This document shows, piece after piece, positions 28,031 through 36,694 of a DNA stretch of 64,000 nucleotides. The notes under the pieces were generated by a model. That model was given only the letters and a program-made list of their open reading frames with translations, had not been told where the DNA came from and ran no database searches. Position numbers and translations under genes: made by a program. Source of the stretch: Bacteroidales bacterium (GTDB lineage Bacteria > Bacteroidota > Bacteroidia > Bacteroidales > Paludibacteraceae); the NCBI GenBank assembly GCA_015061165.1, contig SUXC01000009.1, forward strand, positions 1 to 64,000, written 5' to 3'. Within the stretch, counting starts at the first letter, position 1. Each line of letters starts with the position of its first letter.

Positions 28031-28298
28031 AGAAAAAGCGTGGAACCTCTTTTTGCTTATTCTCTACTCTGAGGTACTGGAAAACCTTGTAACAAGAATA
28101 AACAATGAATGCCCACGCCGATATGCTAATCGTTGTGAAGCACAACGAATAATACATACCAAGGGGCATTTATCGCTCTCTTGCTTTGGGTTACGAAAGT
28201 TTCCAGTTTTCAGAGTACCAAAACAAGCGCCAATAAACGCCTTTTATTATGTCTGCTACCCTCCGCCACTGATGTCAGACACCCCTCGGCGCAGGTTC
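28031..28298 (-). ncRNA. Structured leader RNA L1 (candidate regulatory RNA)
   Basis: About 268 nt between the promoter at 28304-28312 and the lipoprotein gene, read on the minus strand. Helices visible: TGTCTG/CAGACA (28276-28281 with 28250-28255), GGCGTTTATTG/CGATAAATGCC (28231-28241 with 28165-28175), the hairpin CGTTGTG-CTTC-CACAACG, and a 3' stem ACCTC/GAGGT followed by CACGCTTTTT. The same blocks in the same order make up L2 at 60137-60486. Nothing in it is clearly coding. It could be a riboswitch-like leader, an attenuator, or a separate RNA ended by the terminal hairpin. Confidence 0.65.
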
Positions 28299-28303
28299 AC
28301 GGT

Positions 28304-28312
28304 GCAAAGGTA
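28304..28312 (-). promoter_or_regulatory. Promoter of L1 RNA and the lipoprotein-BspA operon
   Basis: TACCTTTGC on the minus strand, starting the L1 transcript near 28298. It leaves an unusually long leader of about 325 nt before the first start codon. Confidence 0.8.
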
Positions 28313-28674
28313 GTGAATTATTTTGAATTGAGCAAGGGAAATCACATTTTGAGGCGATTTTTTTGTTTTGAGGATTGGCAACTATTTCAGGAACGCAGTC
28401 AACTTTTTTAGGAATGTAGTCAACTTTTTTAGGGGGCAATCTTAACAAATAGCACTTTTTCAGTTTTGGCGGTCTCAGGGAGTTCTCTCGGTGTTCTCAG
28501 GGTCGTCTCTCGGTGAAATTGGGCAACGGATAAAGAAACGAAAAGAGAAAGAATCTTAAGAAAACGCACTTTTTTCGGCTCCCCTCTTTTTCTAAATCAC
28601 TCTCAGGAATCATACAAAAATACCCGTATTTAGCAAAATATTCGATTTTATTTGCATATATCCAAACTTTTTCG
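28313..28674. other. Divergent intergenic region with a 21-bp tandem repeat
   Basis: It separates two divergent promoters. It holds two adjacent 21-bp units (28389-28409 and 28410-28430) of AGGAAnGnAGTCAACTTTTT type, 19 of 21 identical, and a short CTCTCGGTG repeat near 28494-28517. No gene or strong hairpin is seen. Confidence 0.6.
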
Positions 28675-28683
28675 TAATTTTGC
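28675..28683 (+). promoter_or_regulatory. Promoter of the NifU-like/GGGtGRT pair
   Basis: TAATTTTGC matches the -7 element. The leader (about 28690-28752) contains a 17-bp tandem of the CTAATCAACTAATAAA type before the ATG at 28753. Confidence 0.8.
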
Positions 28684-28752
28684 ACCCGATTATGGAATAT
28701 TGTGCAAATTAACTAATCAACTAATAAACTAATCAACTAATAAACTAAAATT

Positions 28753-29454
28753 ATGATTTACAGCAAAGAGGTACAGGAAATGTGCCAAGTAGCTAAAGGA
28801 CCTAACCATGGTCCAGCTCCAATCCCAGAAGAGGGTAAGTGGGTGAAAGCCAAAGAGATTGCTGACATCTCTGGTATGACTCACGGTATTGGTTGGTGCG
28901 CTCCACAACAAGGTGCGTGCAAACTTAGTTTGAATGTAAAGAACGGTATCATCGAAGAGGCATTGGTAGAAACTATCGGTTGCTCTGGTATGACTCACTC
29001 TGCTGCTATGGCAAGTGAGATCCTCGTGGGCAAAACTATCCTCGAGGCACTCAACACCGACCTCGTGTGCGATGCTATCAATACTGCTATGCGCGAGTTG
29101 TTCCTCCAAATCGTTTACGGTCGTACACAATCTGCTTTCTCTGAGGGCGGTTTGGCTATCGGTGCAGGTTTGGAAGACTTGGGTAAAGGTCTTGTATCTC
29201 AAACAGGTACACTCTACTCTACCAAAGCAAAAGGCGCTCGTTACCTCCAACTCACCGAGGGTTATATCACCAAACAATACTTGGATGAGGACAACGAGAT
29301 CTGTGGCTATGAGTTCGTTCACATGGGTAAGTTCATGGACGCTATCAAGAAAGGCGTACCAGCAGACGAGGCCCTGAAGAAAGTAACCGGAACCTACGGT
29401 CGTACAACCGCAGAGCAAGGTGCAGTTAAATCTATTGACCCACGTCATGAATAA
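28753..29454 (+). CDS. NifU-like iron-sulfur scaffold-type protein, partner of GGGtGRT
   Basis: 233 residues. The central part has the IscU/NifU-N pattern with conserved cysteines: GWCAPQQGACKLSL (about residues 47-60) and ETIGCSGMTHSAAMASEIL (about 75-93). IscU-like proteins use such residues to assemble or carry Fe-S clusters. In anaerobes this subfamily is found directly before a GGGtGRT gene, as here with an 18-bp gap. Its true cargo and role are unknown. The pair has its own promoter and ends at a strong terminator, so it is a two-gene operon. Confidence 0.85.
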   Translation: MIYSKEVQEMCQVAKGPNHGPAPIPEEGKWVKAKEIADISGMTHGIGWCAPQQGACKLSLNVKNGIIEEALVETIGCSGMTHSAAMASEILVGKTILEALNTDLVCDAINTAMRELFLQIVYGRTQSAFSEGGLAIGAGLEDLGKGLVSQTGTLYSTKAKGARYLQLTEGYITKQYLDEDNEICGYEFVHMGKFMDAIKKGVPADEALKKVTGTYGRTTAEQGAVKSIDPRHE

Positions 29455-29472
29455 TCAGAAAGGAGTAAAACT

Positions 29473-30483
29473 ATGATCCGTCCAGTTCAATTTGAATCAC
29501 AAAACCGCCGCGAGGCACAAGTTCTCGCTGCGCTTAACGCACATGGTATTGCTTCTATCGAAGAGGCTAATCAAATTTGCGAGCAATACGGTTTGGATCC
29601 TTACATGACTTGCGAGGAGACCCAAATGATTTGCTTTGAGAACGCTAAGTGGGCTTACGTGGTAGGTACCGCTATCGCTATTAAGAAAGGTTGCAAGAAC
29701 GCTGCTGACGCTGCTGAGGCTATCGGTATCGGTTTGCAAGCATTCTGTATCCCTGGTTCTGTAGCTGACGACCGCCTTGTAGGTATTGGTCACGGTAACT
29801 TGGCAGCTCGTTTGCTCCGCGAGGAGACTGAGTGCTTTGCTTTCTTGGCAGGTCACGAGTCTTTTGCTGCTGCTGAGGGTGCTATCAAGATTGCAGAGAT
29901 GGCTAATAAAGTTCGCCAAAAACCTTTGCGCATTATCCTCAATGGTCTTGGCAAAGATGCTGCTATGATCATCAGCCGTATCAATGGTTTCACCTATGTA
30001 CAAACAGAGTTTGACTACGCTACTGGTAAACTCAATGTTGTGAAAACCAAACCATACAGCAACGGTCCACGTGCTAAAGTAAACTGCTATGGTGCTGACG
30101 ATGTACGCGAGGGCGTGGCTATCATGTGGCACGAGAACGTAGATGTATCTATCACAGGTAACTCTACTAACCCAACTCGCTTCCAACACCCAGTGGCTGG
30201 TACCTATAAGAAAGAGCGCGTATTGGCAGGCAAACCATACTTCTCTGTAGCATCTGGTGGTGGTACAGGTCGTACCTTGCACCCAGATAACATGGCTGCA
30301 GGTCCTGCTTCTTATGGTATGACCGATACGTTGGGTCGTATGCACTCTGACGCTCAATTTGCTGGTTCTTCTTCAGTACCTGCACACGTTGAGATGATGG
30401 GCTTCCTCGGTATTGGTAATAATCCAATGGTAGGTTGCACCGTAGCTTGCGCTGTGAACGTAGCACTTGCTCTCAGCAAGTAA
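29473..30483 (+). CDS. GGGtGRT family protein
   Basis: 336 residues. It contains the name-giving motif in SVASGGGTGRTLHPDNMAAG (about residues 258-277). Further Gly-, Cys- and Met-rich stretches (CYGADDVREGVAIMWHENVD, GNNPMVGCTVACAVNVAL) suggest a cofactor-binding enzyme. The family is conserved among strict anaerobes, always near the NifU-like gene seen upstream, but I know of no confirmed reaction. No signal peptide, so it is cytoplasmic. Strong codon bias similar to groL and gapA suggests high expression (an impression, not computed). Confidence 0.9.
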   Translation: MIRPVQFESQNRREAQVLAALNAHGIASIEEANQICEQYGLDPYMTCEETQMICFENAKWAYVVGTAIAIKKGCKNAADAAEAIGIGLQAFCIPGSVADDRLVGIGHGNLAARLLREETECFAFLAGHESFAAAEGAIKIAEMANKVRQKPLRIILNGLGKDAAMIISRINGFTYVQTEFDYATGKLNVVKTKPYSNGPRAKVNCYGADDVREGVAIMWHENVDVSITGNSTNPTRFQHPVAGTYKKERVLAGKPYFSVASGGGTGRTLHPDNMAAGPASYGMTDTLGRMHSDAQFAGSSSVPAHVEMMGFLGIGNNPMVGCTVACAVNVALALSK

Positions 30484-30505
30484 GATATTATTCTACGATA
30501 CAATA

Positions 30506-30540
30506 ACTCATCGCTCATTCGTGAGCGATGAGTTTTGTTT
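30506..30540 (+). terminator. Terminator with UUCG tetraloop
   Basis: ACTCATCGCTCA and TGAGCGATGAGT form a perfect 12-bp stem around TTCG, followed by TTTTGTTTTT. Confidence 0.93.
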
Positions 30541-30571
30541 TTATATATCAGTCATCGTTCACGAATCATTA

Positions 30572-30605
30572 TCGGGTGGATAAGCGGTGGATAAGCGGTG
30601 GATAC
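30572..30605. repeat. GGTGGATAAGC tandem word
   Basis: GGTGGATAAGC occurs three times in a row, the last imperfect (GGTGGATACC). The reverse complement of the same word lies at about 9067-9098. Confidence 0.8.
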
Positions 30606-30684
30606 CAATTTCTTTAGTGGCACAATTTTTGCCTATAAAATGAAAAATTAAGTTAGTTTTAAGTTTGTTACAGGAAAAAAGCCA

Positions 30685-30693
30685 TAACTTTGC
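30685..30693 (+). promoter_or_regulatory. Promoter of the small membrane peptide and gpx
   Basis: TAACTTTGC with TTTG-rich sequence (AGTTTGTTAC) about 20 nt upstream. The start would be near 30698, 22 nt before the small ORF. Confidence 0.75.
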
Positions 30694-30719
30694 AGCAGAA
30701 TTAATAAATTCACTGCGTT

Positions 30720-30845
30720 ATGGAAGAAAAGCAACCCCAAGAAAGAAGCAAAAAGCAAAAGACAGTACGCTTTTTCGTGATTGTATTTATCTGCCACATC
30801 ATCGGCTTCGCGCTGATATGGTTGGTGCAACATTTTATAAACTAA
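30720..30845 (+). CDS. 41-aa single-span membrane peptide
   Basis: The ORF 30720-30845 encodes a charged N-terminus (MEEKQPQERSKKQKTVR), one hydrophobic span (FFVIVFICHIIGFALIWLV) and a short QHFIN tail. It starts 27 nt after a good promoter and lies 14 bp before the glutathione peroxidase gene, so it is very likely translated from the same message. The N-in orientation is suggested by the positive flank. No family is recognised. It is short enough to be missed by standard gene callers. Confidence 0.6.
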   Translation: MEEKQPQERSKKQKTVRFFVIVFICHIIGFALIWLVQHFIN

Positions 30846-30859
30846 AAACCTAATGCCTT

Positions 30860-31354
30860 ATGACAACTATCTATGATTTCGCGGCACTCACCAATCGCGG
30901 TGTAGAAAAGTCGTTTGCAGACTATCGTGGCCAAGTGCTGTTGATAGTCAATACCGCCAGCAAGTGCGGTTTTACCCCTCAGTACAAAGAACTGGAAGCA
31001 TTGTACCAGAAGTACAAAGACGCTGGTTTAGTGGTGATTGGCTTCCCTTGTGACCAGTTTGCGCACCAAGAGCCAGGCACCGATACGGAGATTGAGCAGT
31101 TCTGCCAAATCAACTTCGGAGTGACATTTCCATTGATGAAAAAGATTGAGGTGAATGGAGAAAACGAGCATCCGCTCTACACCTTCCTGAAAGCGCAAGC
31201 AGGAGGCTGCTTTGGTAGAAAGATTAAATGGAACTTCACGAAGTTTCTCGTTTCGCGCGACGGTAGCGTGATTAAACGCTATGCTCCTGCCACCAAACCC
31301 ATGAAGATTGAGAAGGATATTGTGGAGATGCTGAAAGCGGCAGAGCCGCTATAG
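30860..31354 (+). CDS. Glutathione peroxidase-family peroxidase (thioredoxin-dependent type likely)
   Basis: 164 residues. The catalytic tetrad is visible: Cys36 in NTASKCGFTPQY, the Gln region in GFPCDQFAHQEPG, Trp and Asn in IKWNFTKFLVSRDG. It uses Cys rather than selenocysteine, and a second Cys in FPCDQF could be the resolving residue. Non-animal Cys-GPx enzymes usually reduce hydroperoxides with thioredoxin. Cytoplasmic; no signal peptide. It sits behind a 41-codon membrane peptide in one short operon and ends at the terminator shared with gapA. Confidence 0.94.
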   Translation: MTTIYDFAALTNRGVEKSFADYRGQVLLIVNTASKCGFTPQYKELEALYQKYKDAGLVVIGFPCDQFAHQEPGTDTEIEQFCQINFGVTFPLMKKIEVNGENEHPLYTFLKAQAGGCFGRKIKWNFTKFLVSRDGSVIKRYAPATKPMKIEKDIVEMLKAAEPL

Positions 31355-31416
31355 TTTAGTGAACGGCAGCTGTAGGTGCCTACTGTTTAGAGTTTTTTTT
31401 GATGCCATATAATACG

Positions 31417-31453
31417 AAAAAGAGGCACACTCGTTCGTGAGGTGCCTCTTTTT
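31417..31453. terminator. Shared bidirectional terminator of gpx and gapA
   Basis: AAAAAGAGGCAC and GTGCCTCTTTTT pair with a CTCGTTCGTGAG-type upper stem. A- and T-runs on the two sides suit both convergent genes. Confidence 0.92.
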
Positions 31454-31467
31454 TAAGTGTATTGGGA

Positions 31468-32499
<1,032 letters not shown>

Positions 32500-32591
32500 T
32501 TAATATTAATTTTGTTTATATTTTGTTCTGGAGTTTAGGGGTTTAGAAGTTCTGGAGTACGAAAAGCCAAACCCTATTTCTCAAAGTCGGT

Positions 32592-32600
32592 GCAAAATTA
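32592..32600 (-). promoter_or_regulatory. Promoter of gapA
   Basis: TAATTTTGC on the minus strand, with TTTG about 20 nt upstream near 32620-32640. The leader is about 107 nt. Confidence 0.8.
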
Positions 32601-32683
32601 CACATTTTTTTACAAATACAAAAATTTTTTTACTATTTGTAATATTTATTTTGCAATTTCGCGCATTTTTTTTGAGTCAGCGA

Positions 32684-34312
32684 TTACATCATGCCTCCCA
32701 TACCGCCTGCTGGCATAGCAGGAGCAGGAGTCTCCTCCTTGATGTCGGTAATCACGCACTCAGTAGTGAGGAACATACCTGCGATGCTGGCAGCGTTCTC
32801 CAATGCTACGCGAGTTACCTTAGCAGGATCTACTACGCCTGCAGCTTTCAGGCTCTCATACACATCTGTGCGTGCATTGTAGCCGAAGTCAGCCTCGCCC
32901 GAGCGCACTTTATCCACCACCACAGCACCTTCTTTGCCTGCATTGGCTACGATCTGGCGCAGAGGCTCTTCGATAGCGCGACGGATAATCTCAATACCCG
33001 TTTGCTCATCTTCGTTTTCGCCCTTCAGTCCTTCCAAAGCAGCTTGTGCACGGACATATGCCACACCACCACCTGCCACGATACCTTCTTCGATAGCAGC
33101 GCGAGTAGCACTGAGTGCATCATCCACGCGGTCTTTCTTCTCTTTCATCTCCACCTCGGATGCAGCACCCACATTCAGTTGAGCTACACCACCTGCGAGT
33201 TTAGCCAAACGCTCTTGCAGTTTCTCTTTGTCGTAAGTAGATTTGGTGGTAGCGATTTGCGCCTTGATTTGTCCCACGCGAGCAGCAATAGCCTCTTTCT
33301 CGCCTGCACCGTTCACAATAGTGGTGTTGTCTTTATTCACAGTGATGCTCTCTGCTGTACCGAGCATATCAATAGTTGCGCTCTCCAGTTTGATACCTTT
33401 CTCTTCACTGATGACAGTACCACCTGTGAGGATAGCTATATCCTCCAACATCTCTTTGCGGCGATCACCAAAGCCAGGTGCTTTCACTGCGCAAATCTTC
33501 AGTTGCGCGCGCAAACGATTGACTACCAAGGTGGTCAGTGCTTCGCTATCCACATCCTCAGCTATCACGAGCAGTGGACGACCACTCTGCACAGCAGGCT
33601 CCAATACAGGCAACAACTCTTTGAGGTTGCTGATCTTCTTGTCGTATAAGAGGATATATGGGCGATCCATCTCCACCTCCATAGTCTCTGTATTCGTTAC
33701 GAAATAGGGACTGATATAGCCACGGTCAAACTGCATACCTTGTACCACATCGATAGTGGTGTCCATACCTTTGGCTTCGCCAATAGTAATCACACCATCC
33801 TTGCTCACCATACGCATGGCATCTGCAATCAGTTTGCCAATCTCAGCATCGTTATTGGCAGAGATAGTAGCCACTTGCTCAATCTTATCAAAATCGTTGC
33901 CCACCTCTTCGCTCTGCGCTTTGATATGGGCTACGATAGCGCTGACAGCTTTGTCCATACCGCGCTTGAGGTCCATTGGATTGGCACCTGCGGTTACGTT
34001 CTTAAGTCCCACACTCACAATCGCTTGTGTGAGAACGGTAGCAGTTGTCGTACCATCACCTGCTTGGTCGCCCGTCTTGCTGGCAACCTCTTTCACGAGT
34101 TGTGCGCCCAAGTTCTCTGCTGCATCAGCCAGCTCAATCTCCTTAGCCACTGTCACACCATCCTTGGTGATGTGTGGAGCACCAAACTTCTTATCAATAA
34201 TCACGTTGCGACCCTTAGGACCAAGAGTCACCTTTACTGCGTTTGCCAATTGGTCAACGCCACGTTTGAGGGCATCACGCGCCTCTACATTATAACTGAT
34301 ATTCTTTGCCAT
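32684..34312 (-). CDS. groL: Chaperonin GroEL
   Basis: 542 residues, full length. Class I chaperonin that folds proteins inside a GroES-capped double ring using ATP. Motifs: [44 protein letters not shown] (nucleotide-binding loop with the catalytic Asp), and the flexible C-terminal tail ending in GGMGGMM. It follows groS by about 46 bp in one operon. I see no CIRCE inverted repeat upstream of groS. Confidence 0.98.
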   Translation of the reverse strand: MAKNISYNVEARDALKRGVDQLANAVKVTLGPKGRNVIIDKKFGAPHITKDGVTVAKEIELADAAENLGAQLVKEVASKTGDQAGDGTTTATVLTQAIVSVGLKNVTAGANPMDLKRGMDKAVSAIVAHIKAQSEEVGNDFDKIEQVATISANNDAEIGKLIADAMRMVSKDGVITIGEAKGMDTTIDVVQGMQFDRGYISPYFVTNTETMEVEMDRPYILLYDKKISNLKELLPVLEPAVQSGRPLLVIAEDVDSEALTTLVVNRLRAQLKICAVKAPGFGDRRKEMLEDIAILTGGTVISEEKGIKLESATIDMLGTAESITVNKDNTTIVNGAGEKEAIAARVGQIKAQIATTKSTYDKEKLQERLAKLAGGVAQLNVGAASEVEMKEKKDRVDDALSATRAAIEEGIVAGGGVAYVRAQAALEGLKGENEDEQTGIEIIRRAIEEPLRQIVANAGKEGAVVVDKVRSGEADFGYNARTDVYESLKAAGVVDPAKVTRVALENAASIAGMFLTTECVITDIKEETPAPAMPAGGMGGMM

Positions 34313-34358
34313 AGTAGTTGTAGTTGAAAGTTTAAAGCATAAAGTTTAAAGGCAAGGG

Positions 34359-34634
34359 TTATTTCAAAATTGCCAACACATCGCTTTGACGCATGATGAG
34401 GTATTTCTCGCCCTCATATTCAAGTTCGGTACCAGCATATTTGCCATACAACACAGTGTCGCCCTCTGCGAGCAACATTTTTTCATCTTTTGTGCCTTCG
34501 CCTGCTGCGATTACCTCGCCACGCAATGGTTTCTCTTTTGCACTATCAGGAATAATGATACCACCGATAGTCTTTTCTTCTGCAGCCATGGGCTTAATAA
34601 GCACGCGGTCTGCTAATGGTTGAATTTTACTCAT
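34359..34634 (-). CDS. groS: Co-chaperonin GroES
   Basis: 91 residues from the ATG at 34634; the in-frame extension to 34733 is upstream leader. It caps the GroEL ring. Family signature: [19 protein letters not shown] at the start, the mobile loop [20 protein letters not shown], and [20 protein letters not shown] at the end. It lies first in the groS-groL operon, about 107 bp after the HAD gene. A near-consensus promoter word (CTACCCTTTGG on the minus strand, near 34675-34690) may drive it; it has one extra base in the -7 element. Confidence 0.97.
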   Translation of the reverse strand: MSKIQPLADRVLIKPMAAEEKTIGGIIIPDSAKEKPLRGEVIAAGEGTKDEKMLLAEGDTVLYGKYAGTELEYEGEKYLIMRQSDVLAILK

Positions 34635-34741
34635 AGTTATATTAAAGTTAAAAAGTTTTAGTTGTTCTAAAAGTTCCAAAGGGTAGTTATCAAACTTTGT
34701 GCCAAACACATATTGGCAATAGTCTTCTGCCAAATTGTCAG

Positions 34742-35362
34742 TTAATACTCCACCTTGAAGAACGCAGCACCCGTAGCGCGTGCCATATCACCGTCAGTAT
34801 CTTCTCTGTCGCCAATCACCATGCACTCTTGCGGAGTCACCTGCATACGCTCCGCTACTTTGTACATCAGCTCGGATGCAGGTTTCAGTCCTCCCAGTTC
34901 AGGAGCAGAAACCACCCAATCAAATATATCCGCAGACAATCCAATAGCCTCCAACTTCTTCTTAGAGCCCTGATAATCAGTCAAAAGAATCACAGACAGT
35001 CCTTTGCTTCTACAATCGTTAATAAATGGCATTACCCATGGTTGCACAGGATAAAACTTACGCAACAGACGTATAATCAAAGGTACGTATTTTTCATTAA
35101 ACCAACGTTGTGCATATGCCGCAGAATAGCAATGCCCTTTGGCCAATTGCGTGAAGAAAGCGTGGTATAGTGCTTCTTCATTACCTTTCCAAACACCTTT
35201 CAATGCTTTGCGCGCTCGGCGTTCTGCCAACATCATAAACGCCTCATGCGGACGGTAAAAGGGCATACGCGTAATCAGCAAATGCTTGTTATATAGCGTG
35301 CCATCTAAGTCAAATACAATCACTTTCGTATTGGCAGGTATATCGTTAATCGTTGGGAACAT
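34742..35362 (-). CDS. HAD-superfamily hydrolase (phosphatase type)
   Basis: 206 residues. HAD motifs are complete: nucleophile Asp in [13 protein letters not shown] (motif I), VILLTDYQG (motif II, Thr), Lys near [12 protein letters not shown] (motif III), and [20 protein letters not shown] (motif IV). The helical cap after motif I makes it a subfamily I enzyme, likely acting on a small phosphorylated metabolite. It follows rmuC by 14 bp and may be transcribed from the same promoter. The substrate cannot be assigned. Confidence 0.9.
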   Translation of the reverse strand: MFPTINDIPANTKVIVFDLDGTLYNKHLLITRMPFYRPHEAFMMLAERRARKALKGVWKGNEEALYHAFFTQLAKGHCYSAAYAQRWFNEKYVPLIIRLLRKFYPVQPWVMPFINDCRSKGLSVILLTDYQGSKKKLEAIGLSADIFDWVVSAPELGGLKPASELMYKVAERMQVTPQECMVIGDREDTDGDMARATGAAFFKVEY

Positions 35363-35376
35363 AGGGGAATTATGAA

Positions 35377-36558
35377 TTATGGATTTTGAATATCTGTGCT
35401 GTTATCTTCTGTGAGGACAGGGCGCATTTCTTCAGGTAGTCGCTTATTGGGTGTAACGCCATATTGCAATAGTGCTTCCAGTTTGCTGGACAAATTGCCA
35501 CGTCCTTCACGCAATTGTCCAACGCCCTTGTCGTATGTATTACGCAGCGTATTAATCTGATTGCCGAGTGTCACATATCCTTCGGCAAATGTAGCATACT
35601 TCTCATAAATACCAGCAGCAGCCTTGCGGATTGCTTCGTAATGTTTCTCCTGTCGGGTATTCTGCCAAGTCAAGAAAATCAGGCGTAGCACCACCATCAA
35701 GTTGGTGGGATTGATAATCAACACACCTTTCTGATAGGCTTTCGTACCCAAATGTGCATCATGATTCATGGCAAGAATATAGCTACCCTCATTCGGTACA
35801 AACATCAGCACGATAGGCACTGCATTATCCACCAACTTAGCATAATTTTTCTTTGCCAACTCCTCTACATGCTTCCAAATAGACTCATGATTGGCTTTGA
35901 TAGCCGCCTTGCGTTGGTCATCATCCTCCGCCCCCACATAGTCCGAATAGGCTGTGAGCGACACCTTGCTATCAATGATGATACGTGTACCATCCGCACC
36001 TTTGACCACCACGTCTGGACGAAGATTCTTGCCCTCCTCATCCTTCACATTATCCTGCACAAAGTACTCCGCTCCTTCGCGCAAACCGCTATCATGCAGG
36101 ATATTTGTCAGCACCTGTTCTCCCCAGTCGCCTTGCACTTTTCCGCGATTTTTGAGGGCATTAGCAAGCGTTTGGGTCGTTTTATCGCGCGCTTGGTCAT
36201 GCTCAATAATAGTCTTTATGCTTTGGGCAAGCGATGCGGTATTCTTATCGCTACTCTCTTTGCTTTGCGCCACCAATTCGCGCAGCAAATCCAATTCGCG
36301 TTTGAGCGGTGTCACCACGTGCTGCATATTCTCGGTATTGGCTTTCTTCAGTTGTTCGGTACGCGCCAGCATCTCCTTTTCAAATTGCCCGCGCATACTC
36401 TCGCGCGCGAGGTTCAATTCTGCCTGAAAAGCCTGTTGCTGATTACTCTGCAACAACTGATGTTGCCGCCTTTCATTTCGAATCACAAACCATGCTGCAA
36501 AAGCTGTGATTCCCGCTCCCAACACAATTCCTGCAATAATAGAAAATAAAATCTCCAT
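35377..36558 (-). CDS. rmuC: DNA recombination protein RmuC
   Basis: 393 residues. N-terminal membrane helix (ILFSIIAGIVLGAGITAFAA), then a long coiled coil rich in Q, E and R (about residues 30-130), then the RmuC domain, with VQGDWGEQVLTNILHDSGLR, RPDVVVKGADGTRIIIDSKV and EGSYILAMNHDAHLG. RmuC proteins limit DNA inversions between short inverted repeats, perhaps as PD-(D/E)XK-like nucleases; the E-x-VL...D...DSK pattern is present. That role is of interest in a window so rich in inverted repeats, although no direct link can be shown. Confidence 0.93.
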   Translation of the reverse strand: MEILFSIIAGIVLGAGITAFAAWFVIRNERRQHQLLQSNQQQAFQAELNLARESMRGQFEKEMLARTEQLKKANTENMQHVVTPLKRELDLLRELVAQSKESSDKNTASLAQSIKTIIEHDQARDKTTQTLANALKNRGKVQGDWGEQVLTNILHDSGLREGAEYFVQDNVKDEEGKNLRPDVVVKGADGTRIIIDSKVSLTAYSDYVGAEDDDQRKAAIKANHESIWKHVEELAKKNYAKLVDNAVPIVLMFVPNEGSYILAMNHDAHLGTKAYQKGVLIINPTNLMVVLRLIFLTWQNTRQEKHYEAIRKAAAGIYEKYATFAEGYVTLGNQINTLRNTYDKGVGQLREGRGNLSSKLEALLQYGVTPNKRLPEEMRPVLTEDNSTDIQNP

Positions 36559-36583
36559 ACTATATCATATTCCTTTTCTGACT

Positions 36584-36592
36584 GCAAAGATA
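36584..36592 (-). promoter_or_regulatory. Promoter of rmuC-HAD
   Basis: TATCTTTGC on the minus strand, 26 nt before the rmuC ATG. It is divergent to the namZ promoter. Confidence 0.75.
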
Positions 36593-36665
36593 CTACAAAA
36601 AATGCACATACGCAAGAATTTGACCAATTTTTGTTTATTCACTTGCATATTTCGAAAAAAAGTAG

Positions 36666-36674
36666 TAACTTTGC
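36666..36674 (+). promoter_or_regulatory. Promoter of namZ
   Basis: TAACTTTGC, with TTGCATATTTCG about 20 nt upstream. The start would be near 36680, giving a leader of only about 15 nt before the ATG at 36695 and ruling out the longer ORF reading from 36506. Confidence 0.8.
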
Positions 36675-36694
36675 AGCAAAATTACAACACAAAC

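Noticed and set aside
27975-28169. N-terminal extension of the lipoprotein to 28169
   Set aside because: It would translate the conserved L1 RNA. The real start at 27974 gives a proper lipoprotein signal peptide.
28240-28312. Cobalamin riboswitch suggested by a GCCACTG word near 28265
   Set aside because: The word is on the strand opposite to transcription, and the B12 box and core helices are absent.
28389-28430. IS3-type terminal repeats (GTCAACTTTTTTAGGGGG resembles the end at 104-122)
   Set aside because: The similarity is short, both copies point the same way, and no transposase remains are nearby.
30665-30853. 62-codon ORF overlapping the small membrane peptide in another frame
   Set aside because: Its start lies before the promoter -7 element, and the 41-codon frame with a membrane span fits the promoter and spacing better.
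32651-34327. Long plus-strand ORFs opposite groL (up to 332 codons)
   Set aside because: They are antisense shadows of the strongly biased groL codons and have no domain, promoter or conserved feature.
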